Assembly (NCBI RefSeq): GCF_008831285.2
Contig: NC_045140.1
Span: 24,322,131 to 24,386,130 of the forward strand
Length of the DNA stretch: 64,000 bases
Reading direction: 5' to 3'
Source of the DNA: Nymphaea colorata
Taxonomy: Eukaryota > Streptophyta > Magnoliopsida > Nymphaeales > Nymphaeaceae
The number at the start of each line of letters is the position of its first letter. Within the stretch, counting starts at the first letter, position 1. The notes under the pieces were generated by a model. That model was not told where the DNA came from, ran no database searches, and worked only from the letters and a program-made list of their open reading frames with translations. Below are positions 13,001-25,318 of the stretch, one piece after another. The translations under genes and the position numbers were made by a program.

Positions 13001-15466
13001 CACTATCTAACAGGACGTAGATTTGTTGTGTTAACGGTTCATCTTAGCCTCAGGGATTGTTTACAGCAGCAGTCACTTTCTCCATGGCTTCAAAAGTGGA
13101 TCTTATTGATGGGGGTTGATTTTGAGGCACGGTTTTGCAAGGGCCAGGAAAATGCAGCAGCTGATGGGCTTTCAAGGTCAGTAGAGCAGCAAGAAGGAAA
13201 CTTGTTAACAGTCAAAGGTGCAAGTGTAGTTGTGGGATCTGATTCAGCGAGCACATCAAGATGCAGTTTCTGTTTGGAAGATGAGAGACCAGCTGAATGT
13301 CAGTCCACTCAAGAGCCATGATTATGAATGTTGATACCCCTATCTGTACCACTGGGGAAGAATTTTTATTCCTCTGGATACCAATCTGCCTAATATACTG
13401 GTGAAATATTACCATAATTCCCGCTTAGCAGGTCACAAAGTTTTTGAAGGAACATACTGCAGACCGCATGCCATTTTTTACTGGCCAGGGATGATGAAAG
13501 CTGTAAGGGAGTTTGTTTGGGGCTGTGGTACTTGTTAGACAAAATGAAACGATGAAACCGTTCGTCTTCTGCAACTGCTCCCTGTTCCTGAGTTAGTCTA
13601 GGAGGATATTTCAATGGATTCTGTGGAATGGTTGTCCTTTTTATGAGGTAAACCTGTGAAATTGGTAGTCGTTGACCGCCTCTCCAATTATGCCCACTTT
13701 ATTCCTCTATCCCATCTCTACACTGCTAATTAGCTAGGTCTTACAATAAAAACCCCAGCCACTCGAATTGCACATGAGATACATACTCCCATACGAGGGA
13801 TTAAACCCTAATGATGAATGAAATCCCATTTGAATAGCTGGGCGGCTGAGTTCTTGAGAGGAGTGAGCGAGAGTGAGCAGTGAGAGGTGTTAGCGGTGGC
13901 TAACACTGTGGGTACTGATTTTCTTTTTCATTGCCTAGTGGTGGCTTAATATTTAGTCCGATGTTTCTTCTGATCATTGTTTGCCTTTTATGCTATTTAT
14001 TCTTTTGAATTTTGCTGATTCTGTGTTGGTTGATTATTATGAAACATTTATGCTTTGGGGCATCTTTCTACTGGACCACAATTTCAAGTTTGTGCTTTTT
14101 AACTTTGTCCTGCATTTCAGATCAATTAATTTATGGGGATAATGTTGCTATTATTAACTAAAGATTCTTCTCCCTTTTCTTTGTATTTTTCCTTTGTGAA
14201 GGTTGTTTTAAAATGTTTTGGATGTTAGAAATGTTAAAAATCATTAATACGTTGCTTTAACTTGTAACAGTTTCATGAAGTGAAAAGTTGCTTACTTTTT
14301 TAAAATTCATAATTCGTTGCTTTAACTCGTAGCCATTTCATGAAGTGAAAAGTTGCATGCTTTTTTGACAAGCACTTCAAAAATTGTTGATGCAGCTTCT
14401 CACGTTGTATGAGGGCATCTGAATAACCAGATCTTCCCAGGCAACATCTGCGGGAGATAGGCCCCCAGGCCTTTTATTAACAAAAAAAAAAATTGTTAAA
14501 AGATAACAAAATGGTGCCTTAAGACCTGGATCAACTATTAAGCACATAAGAGGTTCCAGGCCTCTCCATTCACAAAACAAAGCCCTAGTATAGGTAAGTG
14601 CAAGGGGATACTGACCTGAATTGCAGGCTGCTTGAAATTGCGTGCTCTTTGAAAGGGATTGTACTTGACCTGATTGGAGGATCCATGAGAGTGTTCCCCA
14701 TTTTGTGTGCACTCCAATTAGCCCGATCTTAAGTCAGGGTTTCTGACTTTCTGGTCTTTCGTGGAGCCACCTTGAATTATCGTTTTGTCAAATTTCAGTG
14801 TTTCGAACCATGGATTTGAGATTATCATTATCCCTAAAATCCTTGAATCTATGTTCAGAATGGACTTCACATTCATGGATTAGAGATTGGTGGATGAATG
14901 TAATTCATGCATCTTGCATACTCAAGCAACCTATACTTCTTGTTGAAAACCATGGATCCCAGGATCTCAAATAACCTTTGGCTCCATGTAAATTTGATTA
15001 TGTGGAACAATTCATTGATGTTTTTGTGTTTTAAAAGTATGATCTTTTTGTGTAGATTGTGGAGGAATTTGGGTCGTTTGACAGTTACTGCTGGAGTTTT
15101 GTGAATCAGAAGCCAATTGTGAATAGGTTCCGTTACCCCCGGCAGGTGCCTGTGAAAACTTCCAAAGCCGAACTTATAAGCAAGGATATGGTGAAGAGGG
15201 GTTTCCGGAGTGTCGGACCAACAGTTGTATATACGTTCATGCAGGTGACTGGCATGACAAATGACCATCTCATTAGCTGCTACCGATTTGATGAGTGTCT
15301 TGCTGCAGAAGGAGCGACAGAGAGCAGGAAAACTGAGACTCCCGACGGTGAGAAGATGTTGGAGGTTGGGAAACTGGACCTGTCAAAGTCCATGGCAGAG
15401 TTGAGCATGAGCTCTTTGACAATGAAAACCGACTCATCTGATTTAGTTGGGGTCATGTTGGCTTGA
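7052..15466 (+). CDS. DNA-3-methyladenine glycosylase I (TAG family)
   Basis: Base-excision repair glycosylase of the HhH superfamily that removes 3-methyladenine. Exons: 7052-7622, 9871-9928, 10022-10105, 10181-10322, 15056-15466; phases match at every GT-AG junction, giving 421 residues. The first 180 residues are a Ser/Pro/Ala-rich, probably disordered extension usual in plant members. The catalytic domain starts at KRCAWV and keeps all four zinc-snap ligands of E. coli TAG: C183, H198 (FHDEEWG), H356 and C360 (NDHLISC). W185 and W227 match E. coli W6 and W46. The residue aligned with E. coli Glu38 is Ser219 (LCLSGALAELTW against ICLEGQQAGLSW), as I recall for plant homologues. Intron 1 is 2.2 kb. 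Intron 4 is 4.7 kb and carries a Ty3/gypsy fossil. Confidence 0.92.
10431..13905 (+). mobile_element. Ty3/gypsy LTR retrotransposon fossil in intron 4
   Basis: Two direct repeats that I read as LTRs lie at about 10431-10601 and 13724-13905. They are short (roughly 170-180 bp), begin TG and end CTAACA. A primer-binding site complementary to initiator-Met tRNA (GGTATCAGAGC) follows the left LTR at about 10604-10614. Between them, in order, are gag-like sequence, an aspartic-protease region (about 11720-11930), an RNase H region (12820-13190, with an ADGLSRS end motif) and an integrase H2C2 zinc-finger region (about 13390-13540). The order RNase H then integrase fits Ty3/gypsy. Much of the reverse transcriptase is absent. 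The element has many breaks and the LTRs differ by roughly a fifth of positions by eye, so the insertion is old. It lies in the same direction as the host gene, and a hAT-like element is nested within it. Confidence 0.85.
12094..12549. mobile_element. hAT-like foldback element nested in the gypsy fossil
   Basis: A 456-bp AT-rich element is bounded by an exact 8-bp direct repeat, CTTAAGAG, at 12086-12093 and 12550-12557. Its ends are inverted: left CATTGTCACAAATATCG, right (reverse complement) GAGTGTCACAAAAATTGCG. An 8-bp target duplication and a CANNG-type left end fit the hAT superfamily. It encodes nothing and contains several copies of an ATATCGCA motif. It sits between the protease and RNase H parts of the gypsy element, so it arrived later. 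Confidence 0.75.
14233..14365. repeat. Two-copy tandem duplication in intron 4
   Basis: A unit of about 65-70 bp occurs twice in tandem, each with GTTGCTTTAACT followed by a TTTCATGAAGTGAAAAGTTGC block. The copies differ at several positions. No function is evident. Confidence 0.75.
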
Positions 15467-18400
15467 TGTATCAGATGAAGCCCGTTCTGCATGTAAATCT
15501 CTGTTCACCAAAGCGTTGTACCACTGTAAGCGCCTGCAGCTTTTGTCCAGTGTTTTGATGTTTGTATTTTCCTTCTGTATAAAAGATACAAATTTATGTG
15601 AATTCTGTTTCTGTGGGAAGTTCATGGCGAAAGAAATTTAGTTCCTTTTTCCGTGAATGCTTGCCTGTGCACTGATGCTGTGTCCAAACGTCGGCTGTAT
15701 CGATATGCTCCATTTTTTTGCCCTTCAGTCCTCAAAATTTTTCTTCATAATCCTTTTCTCTGCCCATGAAAGATCCAGGTTTGTCGTGAGCAACAATTCA
15801 TTATTTGGGCTTTTTGTTGGAGTTGATCTGCTTGTATTGCATATTATGTTCACTGCAAGAGCAACAGTATATATGCGGTCGTCAGAAGAATATGTAGTTC
15901 TGTGCAACGTCTCTGCCGACCGTTTCAAATTGGAGCTTGGTCTGCCATGGAACTGAGATCTATGGTTGGACGAAATAAGATGAAGTCAGCTGGTTGTGTG
16001 AACAAATATTAGTCGGCACAACATGCACACACGCCCTAGTTTGGTGGCACAGTAAGATGCAGTGAGTGTTTGACTCGACGTCCATTTCCAGCTAGAACCA
16101 TTATTGTAAAAATTGTTTGCAAATCCAACTAGTGACGAATTGATTCAGTTAGTCGGTTGATATGGTTATAGTTGTGCCATGCGATACGAAAGTTTATCTT
16201 ATGCTATTTCTAGATAAATGTTTATTTTACGAATTGCAAGTTTATCATATATTTAAATAAAGTATATCTTATACTATTTTTGACAAATCGGAAGCCCGGC
16301 CCGTTAGAATCTTGAGTTTTGGAGCATGAAATTGTCAAAGAAATTGCACTGGAGTGTGTGTTTTTCAGCTTCTTTCTTATAGAAGACACTTTTCCCTGAA
16401 AGATCTCTTTGCCAAGAAATGTGAAAGAAACTCGACTCTTATCTTAATAAAATTTTTACCAGATTTCTTTTATGGGTTTCCAAACATGGGAAAAGTGCAC
16501 TCAGTCAGAATGACTTTTTCTAGTTGTTTCCCATGGCACAAAACCGTGAACTTAGCACTCCTAATCCCCGGGCTTACGACTGCTTTAGCTTCTGCGGTAA
16601 CTGATGGCGTGCTTCCTCCCTTCTGGTTAGCCTGCAAATTAAACCAAGTTATCGTAAGACAAAGCATGCTTTTTTCAATTTCATTTAAGAGTTTCTCATT
16701 CTCATTGCCTTTAGCCACAAATAGGTTTTAAATGGTGAGGTTTCTGACGGAAAAAAAATTTTTGGTAGATTTTTAAACCGTTAATTTTTTGACAAGACAA
16801 GAAAAAGAAAGGTAGCCAAAATCTTAAAAATAAAATGCAGAAAATATGAAAAAACATGAAAAACGGGAAATACATAAATCAAACCCGTTTTTTGTTTTTG
16901 ATGTTTTTCCAAAAAGTTTTTTTTTTTTTTACGTTTTATTCAGCTGACTAGTTTTTAACATTTTAAACGCATTTTTTTTAATAATATGCGTTTTCTATGC
17001 TTGGAATACACTTTTTGTGCTTGAACCTTCCCTCTATAGTTTGCAACCGCGGCCTTGTTTGGATCTTATGGAGGATTTATTTGTTCGTCTATTCATCATC
17101 GTGGCCCTTGTTGCTATTACAGATTCGTTATTCCCAGCAGGAGAACGCGACAACTATTTTGCTGGTGGGTGTTATATTCCAAGTACTTTTACATATCCTA
17201 AAGAGACATCTGACCAACCATTATTCTATAAGCTCTACAGCATTATAGACTTCTCTCGCGTTTTTCATGAAGTTTGTATTCCAGACCTTAGATTTCTTAG
17301 CCATGTGGAAAATGTAAGCAGATATGATATTTCTTTTCACATGGAGAATGCTCCTCTCTACGCATAGTTGTATCACATGAATGATTAGTGTGAACTGAGC
17401 TTTTTCTGTAACGTGACGCCTCAACCGACTAGTAATCAAAGCAACTGAACGTATAGTCTCAAAGTCGTTGTAACTTTTATATCTTTCATGCTACTTGAAG
17501 GCGGATGGAGATGTCTTGAAGAAGCTGAAGCTTTTTCTCCCTTTCCTTTGCCCTCGGGGTTCATGGATGCTTTGAGATTTTTTATGGAAAATAAGACAAC
17601 TAGAATACAAAACATCCACTATTTGCAGGCTTCCAGCCTATAGGAGTAGTCGACTAGACTTTTACCAGTCTGCTAGACCAATCAGTTATGCTATGTCCCT
17701 CACGATATATTTATTTTAAAGATCTATGATGCCACCACCCCCTACACTTGATGACTTGAATGGTTCGAATTTGGATAATCGAAGTTTAATCAAAATTGGA
17801 CTTGGCCAAATTTAGCACAGCCAAAAAAATCAAAATTGGAAAACCACATTCTTACCTTTCTGCACCCATAATCAACATCCTACTTTTATATTTGGCCATG
17901 AATGATACGGCCCTTCAATTAGAATATCATGCGTGTGCCTACAGGAATTGAACGGAAAAGTGGATAGAGAATGAGATAACTGGCAATACAAAGCAGAATT
18001 TTCTTGAAAAAAAAAAGGAACTAATCCAATGTTGGCTCTTCGCAGACACACCGGTGGAGGAAAGTATTCTATAACATTGAATAAGTAGATATTGGTTAAG
18101 AAACAACCAAGTAAAGCTCGAACTAAACATCATTCATGAATCCTTTGCTTTACTTCAAGTCACCAGCAGGAAATTTGAACTCCAATACGTGATTCCCAGT
18201 CAAGGTCAAGAACTTGAACACTACATTTTATGACAGGAAATTTGAACTCCAAATATGTGATTCCCAGTCAAGAACTTAAACATCTACATTTTATGAGAGA
18301 ATAACGGGCTAATAGCCAGCTAGAGAGCTTAAACGAGCCGAGATATGATGAACGCTTGTTTTCCAGTCTGATTTTTACACTACAGCTTGAATTTGACATC

Positions 18401-18797
18401 CAACGTTCGAGATGCATGCTGAAATCCACAGTTTGATTTCAGATCATCTCGGATCTGAGATCCGTGGAGAATCAAACACAACACAACTTAGTGCTGATTG
18501 AACCAATATTCAAGCATGAGCATTGAAATGAAAGCTAACTTAAGACAAAATCTACATCTCGAACGCAATGATGCATTGATCCCCAACTTAAGGAGAGAAA
18601 CAAAGGATCTTCTTACTTCAAGAAATCAAAGGAAAGGGGAAAGCGTGGCCGGTGTTCAAGATTATGCGAAGACAGTTCAAGAAGAAATTACATTTACATG
18701 ATGCAGCTACTAAGCACAAATATGATGAGAAAAAGCACGAATGAAAAGAGAACAGCAACCCATGCACAAGAGGCTCCCCGGAGGCATCAGCGTCGGA
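15467..18797. other. Spacer between convergent glycosylase and PB1 genes
   Basis: The genes on either side point toward each other, so both ends are 3' UTR. No coding region is supported in the middle. The stretch at about 16730-16990 is A/T-run rich and resembles in texture the foldback element at 12094-12549, but I could not define ends. Open frames at 16354-16731 and 17017-17367 show no recognisable family. Confidence 0.45.
18166..18297. repeat. Two-copy tandem duplication (~65 bp)
   Basis: The block CAGGAAATTTGAACTCCAA...CATTTTATGA occurs twice in succession with small differences, downstream of the PB1 gene stop codon. It may be local slippage. No element ends are seen. Confidence 0.8.
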
Positions 18798-20315
18798 TCA
18801 CAGGCTCTGCGTTGGAGATTTGGGTCTGGGGTCCTGAGCCGGCGGTTGACGGGCCACCGTCTGATACGAAGCCGGAGGAGAGGTCACAGCTGCCTGCGTC
18901 GCCGCCGCGTAATACATCTGCCGGCCTGCCGTCGGATCGTACGTGAGATGAGCAAAGGACGCAGCGTCCATCCCCGGCCGTATCGCGCCCTCGGGATACG
19001 GGCCCAGCTTAGCCCCACCGGGCCCCATCCTGTAGATTGGCGCGTCTCGGTACGGTTCAGCACCGAACCCGGCGGGAGGAGGCGGAGGGGCACTGGTCAT
19101 CAACTTCGGCGCCACCGTGTAGAATCCCTGCCCGGGCGGGCCGGTCAGCGGCCGGACGGAACCGGCAGGATACATCGCGCCCGACGGCAGCAGGTAGACG
19201 CCTAGATCGGGTCCCATGCCTTGCCGATCGGGCGCTGGGGCGGCCCAGTAGGCTGCTGGTGTCGACGTCGGCGGAGGAAGGATCGTCATTGGCGGAGGTG
19301 GCGGCTGCTCTTGCGGTGGACCTGATTCGTACCGGTTCTTGTCGTGGATTTTCTGGTAGTAATCTCCGGCCATGGAGGTGGCCACACCCGCCGGCTCTCT
19401 CGCCGGGAAGGCCGACCCGGTTGGGAAACTGTGGCTTAGGGTTTCTTCCTGCTTCCTCTGGAAGTAAGCCGCTGCCGCCTGCTGTTCCTGGCTCGCTATC
19501 TGCATCCTCTGGAACTCCTGAATCTGCCTCTGAATCTCCGCCGAGTTAGAGTCAGAAACCACAGCGGCGGTTGCCGTCTCCAGCGAACGCCTGTCCGCCT
19601 TCGTCGCCAAGTCGTTCGGTGGCGGAGGAAAGTAGTCTCGTGGTTCAGGGTGGGGGAGACCTGACGCCGGAGAAGCGGAGGCGGAAGCGCGGACGTCTTC
19701 CCCTGATTTAGCCGCGGATATCTGATCCAGACCGAAAAGGAAATCCGGGTTCGCCTGAGGAGACTCCATTTCCGGTCGGTTCAGGGTCTGGACGGGGCCG
19801 GAGTTGAGGGCGTCGACGAACCACTGGTGCTCCGGCTTGCTCTCGGCAGCAGGCGGAGGCTGAAGCGCCTGCGCTGAGGAAGAGGAGGATGAGGAGCCGA
19901 CCGGGAAGAGGAAGAGGCGGAGACGGGCGGGCTTGGAGGTGGTGCGGTGAAGGCGGTCGTACTCCACCATCATGTGCTCAAGATCCTCGTCGTTGGTGAC
20001 AGAGATGAGGGCGTCGAGGTCCTCGCCGGGGAGCTGGTACTTGAAGGAGACGGGGGTCTCCCAGAGCGAGGAGAGCCGCTCCACCATGGCCGACAGCTTG
20101 ATGTTGCGATCGACGGTCAGGATCTTGGTGTCGCCGCCGACGTAGCTGAGCTGGTTGTCGTGAGGCCGCGGGTGGATCTTCCCGCCGAAGCTGCACATAA
20201 ACTTCACCTTGTAGCTCGCCGGCTCGTCCCACGACTGGTTCTCGCAGTCGACGATCTCCCGACACCTCGGCGACGAGTCCGACTCGGCGTAGGACGAACA
20301 CGAATAGTTGTCCAT
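18798..20315 (-). CDS. PB1-domain protein
   Basis: Scaffold or signalling protein of the plant octicosapeptide/Phox/Bem1p (PB1) family; the cellular role of this subgroup is poorly known. It is one exon of 505 residues starting MDNYSCSSY, the start conserved in Arabidopsis relatives. An in-frame ATG at 20366 would add 17 residues. The PB1 domain covers about residues 35-125, with the basic patch in YKVKFMCSFGGKI and the acidic OPCA motif around DALISVTNDEDLEHMMVEYD, so both PB1 interaction faces seem present. The rest is low-complexity Pro/Gln/Ser-rich sequence with a QRKQEE segment and a Pro/Gly/Tyr-rich C-terminal half, probably disordered. GC content is clearly higher than in the surrounding spacer. 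Confidence 0.9.
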   Translation of the reverse strand: MDNYSCSSYAESDSSPRCREIVDCENQSWDEPASYKVKFMCSFGGKIHPRPHDNQLSYVGGDTKILTVDRNIKLSAMVERLSSLWETPVSFKYQLPGEDLDALISVTNDEDLEHMMVEYDRLHRTTSKPARLRLFLFPVGSSSSSSSAQALQPPPAAESKPEHQWFVDALNSGPVQTLNRPEMESPQANPDFLFGLDQISAAKSGEDVRASASASPASGLPHPEPRDYFPPPPNDLATKADRRSLETATAAVVSDSNSAEIQRQIQEFQRMQIASQEQQAAAAYFQRKQEETLSHSFPTGSAFPAREPAGVATSMAGDYYQKIHDKNRYESGPPQEQPPPPPMTILPPPTSTPAAYWAAPAPDRQGMGPDLGVYLLPSGAMYPAGSVRPLTGPPGQGFYTVAPKLMTSAPPPPPAGFGAEPYRDAPIYRMGPGGAKLGPYPEGAIRPGMDAASFAHLTYDPTAGRQMYYAAATQAAVTSPPASYQTVARQPPAQDPRPKSPTQSL

Positions 20316-21719
20316 CTCCCCGCTTATCCCACCTTTTGCTCCTTCCTTCCCCTTCCTGTCGAACAATCAGCCGTTAAAGTCAAAATAAGAACGCCCGAAT
20401 GGACAGACCAACCTCGTCTCCTTCTTCTTTCTTCTTCTCAGGCCATGATTGAAGCTCCAGATTCCTTCATGGCCATGATGGTGGCGATGGCTTGCAGAGG
20501 ACGGGAAGGGGGGCAAGCAACTGGGCGGATTTGCTTATGGGGAAGAAAGGAGAAAAGGTTTGTTCCTGGGGACGAGGGACCCACCTACGACTAACGGAGC
20601 CGGAGATGGTGAAGTGGGAGGAGATGGTGGCGTCTGGTGGGCCATGCTTGGGTGAGAACGACGAATTCTTTTTTCTAGAAGAAATCACGTAACGTGGAAG
20701 CAACTGATTCGTGGAGGCCCGGAGGAGGATGGGGCCTGCACTGTTCTTTGCGGCTGTTCGCCGACGGAGTGGTGATGTTGCTGTGGTCGTCTCTCTTCAA
20801 CCTTCCTCTCATCGTCGTCACCTGCTGCGCTTCTTGGAGGAGCCGATCATTAAAACCGGGTGGTGATTTTCAGACGGTAATCTGCTGAACCTCTTTTGCT
20901 TTTCTATCTTCTTCTCTTTTATTTATTTGTTGAGAACATTTCGGACCACTTCCTTTTGGCTTGCTCCAAGTTTTCGTCATAGAAATACAGTTAACACCTT
21001 AGGAAAATTCAAGTTACAGAGTGGCAGTTCAATATCTTCAACAGTATTCTTCTCACTAGCTGCATTGCTCTTGTAATGGTCGAGCTCCTGACCTCTTTTA
21101 TGTTGGGGTCATGATTATCACTCCTTTACTGGGTAGATCGAATTACAATTCCTTGAATTCTTTCTGATGAGATTCTTATTCCCTCATCAATGCTTGCACT
21201 GATCATATTGATCTGAGTGGGCAAGTTGGCACGGTTATCGGCTTAGCGCTCGGATTCATGCCACTGGTGCACGAGAGATGCTCTTGATTATGGAATTTTG
21301 CATATATATGCGAAAAGGACAGCGTAGTTAAGACAATTTGGAGCGTTTGGGTCACATGGGGACGGTTATTAGGGAGCAAGCACTGGTGTGAACAGCCTTT
21401 AGAGCAAGAATAAACAAAAATAGTATTTTAATGCATGAAATCAATGTATAAAAGAGAGAAAACTCATTGACAGAGAAAAAACGGGGGGAAATCAAGTGGT
21501 GCTGAGTTGAAGGCCCTCCTCTCTGGTTAAGTCTCAAATATGTTCGAGTTTCATGGTAGTTTGAACTCGCATGGATTCACGTCTTTAGAAATTGATCAAT
21601 TCAATAAGCCTCCTAATTTTTGAGTCTTAAGTCATAAAAAAACTATAATAAATCATTGAGTCTTAAGTCATAAAAAAGCTATAATAAATCAAAACATTAC
21701 ATCTCAGGCAGATAAACTT
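20316..21719. other. PB1 gene promoter and spacer
   Basis: The first few hundred bases are the GC-rich upstream region of the PB1 gene; I see no convincing TATA box. Open frames here on either strand have no recognisable family. A 36-bp unit (GAGTCTTAAGTCATAAAAAA...) is duplicated in tandem at about 21622-21692. Confidence 0.45.
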
Positions 21720-21989
21720 TTGGACGTGAGTCGGGTGCGGTCAGCCGCACCTGACTGAATTCGTCCATTTTTGGACGCGCACCCCACTCGCATCAAACAC
21801 GAGTCGGGTGTGGTCAAACCGCACCGGCCTTTTCCGTCAAAATTTTGGGTGTTTTGGGCATGATTTTTAACTTAGGGAATTGGTTTTTAACTCAAAAAAT
21901 TTTGGGCGTCAACGTTAGGGCACGAATTGGCTTCTCTCCCTCTCACGCTCGGCTTCTCTCAAAGACCGACGGGCGATGAGTTCTCTCAT

Positions 21990-22245
21990 TCTCTCCCTCT
22001 CGGCCTCTCTCTGTGAGACCGACGCTGTGCTGCAGAGTGCTCCCTCTCTACGACGCTTGGAGTTGGGGAACTCACTGCTCCGGTGCTCCACTGCTTCCTT
22101 TCTCTGCGACGCTTGGGAAGCTCTCTGCTCCCTCTCTCTGTGCTGCTCCCTCACCCAAAACTCGCTGCTCAGTGCTCCCTCTCTGTGCGCTGCTCCCTCT
22201 CTCTGCGACGCCGCTCCTTCTCTCTGCGCTACGTTCAGATTTGGG
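21990..22245. repeat. CT-rich minisatellite inside the hAT relic
   Basis: Imperfect units around GCTCCCTCTCTCTGYGCTGC and CTCTGCGACGC recur through this stretch. It produces long open frames in several registers on both strands, which are composition artefacts. Confidence 0.65.
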
Positions 22246-23007
22246 TAAACTCTCTCTCTCACTCTTTGATATGTATTGGTTTGCAATTTTTTTTGTTTTT
22301 GACTGTCTGTGCGCTGGCCCCAGAATGTTGTTGTTCTTTTTTACTGTCTGCACTATGTTTTTTTGTTTTTGACTGTCTGTGCGCTTCATAAACTTGCTTT
22401 GAGGTTACTATCACAACCTGTTACATCATCGTGTTGTGAAAGAAATTGGAGCATATATGATCATATACACAACATTAAAAGGAACAAGCTCACTAGTCAA
22501 CGTGCAGAGGACTTGATTTATGTGCATTCCAATTTGCGTCTTCTTTCAAGAAAAGAAAATGAATACATGTATTTCTTTATTAGGTTGTCTTGTTTTGCTC
22601 AATTTGTTGTGTTGTATTAGTTTTTTTATATTTTTGTGGTACATATTTTTAATTGTTTAATTTTCGTCTTTAATAAATGCATATGTGGATCATCCCAATA
22701 TTGGGATGTAAATCCAGATGAATTTGATTTTGATGGAGAACGCAACTTATATGTTGCTAACATGGATTTTTCTGATCCTTCATTCTGAGGCATTTGATGA
22801 TGATGCAAGATATTGGTGGAAGTGGAAGTGGAAGTGGAACGTGACTCTGGTTTATGAATGATGATGTAATATCTAATATGTATTGATGTATGAATTATGA
22901 TGGCGTTTGATGATGAAGAATATGTATTGATGACTGTAAGAACTGTGTTTTTTGTGAACTCAAAACTAGAGTACATTTGTTTTGTTGAATGTTGATAAAA
23001 ATGTTAT

Positions 23008-23145
23008 TTATTGCTTGTTGAATGTTGAGTTGATGATATATATTTGTTGTTGAATGTTGAATTGATGATATATATTTTTTGTTGAATATTGAATTGATGA
23101 TATATATTTCTTGTTGAATGTTGAATTGATGATTGATAATGATAT
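23008..23145. repeat. Four-copy ~33-bp minisatellite
   Basis: Units of the form TGTTGAATGTTGAATTGATG plus ATATATATTT recur about four times, near the right end of the hAT relic. Confidence 0.8.
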
Positions 23146-23914
23146 TATGATTAGCAAATTGTAATTTTGATCTAAGAGATGTACCACACCAGCACCCCCA
23201 CACTGAGATGACATAACATAACATTTTCTTTGTGAAATGACTTTTAAGTCTTTAATCAGTCTGCCTTGAATTAAAAGTAGCAGTTGAAAAATGGGTAAAA
23301 AGTAAAAAAGAAAAAGGTCCCAAGTCCTCTTATAATTGGTCATGTAAATTTGACAAAAAGACAAAAAAGCGAAAAAAAGTTATTTTCTTGGAAACATCAA
23401 ACATTTCACGTTCTATTAAAAAGGCACTGTCGTCGTCGAAAGAAGTATTTGGCTCCGTCCGATCTGTAGCTGGATGTGTAGCTAAATCAAGACAAGCTTA
23501 TTCAAATTGTGTGTATATATATCGGTGATTTTAGTTTTTTAAAGTCACCCAACCAGACTGTTTGACTGATGAAAGGTAAAATGAAAAACAAAAAAAACTG
23601 ATGAGCATTTTTGTTATTTAATATTATTTTATACATTTATTTATTTATTTATTTCTCAACCATTCACTCATTTTACATATGTATATATAACTTGGCTTTT
23701 TAAAGGTTGAAATTATACATTTCCATGGTTGGATGTGAAGAGAGAAGAAACAGTTGAGTTTAAGATGTGACATTTTAGCGTGGAGTTTGTCAATGTTCAC
23801 ACATTCATGCACAGCGACCGCACTACTAGGGAAGAAAAAATAAATGCGTTCACATGTTTTGGAGGGTTCACCCCACAAAGGGACTGAGGGAGAGTCCATT
23901 ACTTTGGGCGATCG

Positions 23915-24902
<988 letters not shown>

Positions 24903-24905
24903 TAA

Positions 24906-25315
24906 GGGGGCATTTGATGGCCTTGAATTTGACTTTAGAATTAAAATTTTCTTAACAAAATTTCGCCTCAAACTAGAATTGGATTGAAAATTCCAGTTCT
25001 CTGTTCTCATGTGTTGGATGGTATAGAATCTTGATTCCAAAATTGAAAATTATGTGTCAAATGATAGAACAAGAATTAAAATTATAGAATTGATGAATTG
25101 AAACCATCATGATATGTGCCTTAAATAGAGATGAAAAAAATCTAAAATTCTGAAATGATAATTCCACAGAAACACTACTCTAGAATTTTGATGGAAGGAT
25201 GAACCTACAATTCTCCCCAATCAAAAACCTTTGTTCGATAATGCAATTTTCATTTGATCAAAAATAAGAATTTTAATTCTACCATTTCATAAGTCTGGCC
25301 TCATCCAACACCCTT
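24906..25315. mobile_element. Tourist-like MITE (PIF/Harbinger type)
   Basis: A 410-bp element is flanked by TAA at 24903-24905 and 25316-25318. The left end is GGGGGCATTTGATGGCC and the right end reversed is AAGGGTGTTGGATGAGGCC. The interior is rich in AGAATTAAAATT and AATTGAAA palindromic words, typical of Tourist MITEs. TAA/TTA target duplication is the PIF/Harbinger signature. It is non-coding. Confidence 0.65.
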
Positions 25316-25318
25316 TAA

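Larger units (their letters stand above)
21720..23216 (+). mobile_element. hAT transposon relic with transposase C-terminus
   Basis: From left to right it holds: a subterminal block (about 21723-21830) of GGGTGCGGTC and its inverted partner; a CT-rich minisatellite; a coding remnant at about 22387-22570; a TGTTGAAT-type minisatellite; and a right end of TGACATAA at 23209-23216. The remnant reads ERNWSIYDHIHNIKRNKL then RAEDLIYVHSNLRLLSR, matching the hATC dimerisation domain of plant hAT transposases. The subterminal block matches, in inverse orientation, the element in the eS19 intron (49994-50813), and the right 45 bp match that element's other end. The left terminus is missing or rearranged and no target duplication was found. 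It is a deleted, non-functional hAT copy. Confidence 0.75.

Noticed and set aside
14377-14712. Minus-strand 111-codon frame in glycosylase intron 4
   Set aside because: No recognisable family; the low-complexity A/T run and intron position point to chance or an unplaced repeat.
22013-22391. Long overlapping open frames on both strands
   Set aside because: They follow the CT-rich minisatellite in several registers. Only the later 22387-22570 stretch matches a real family (hATC).
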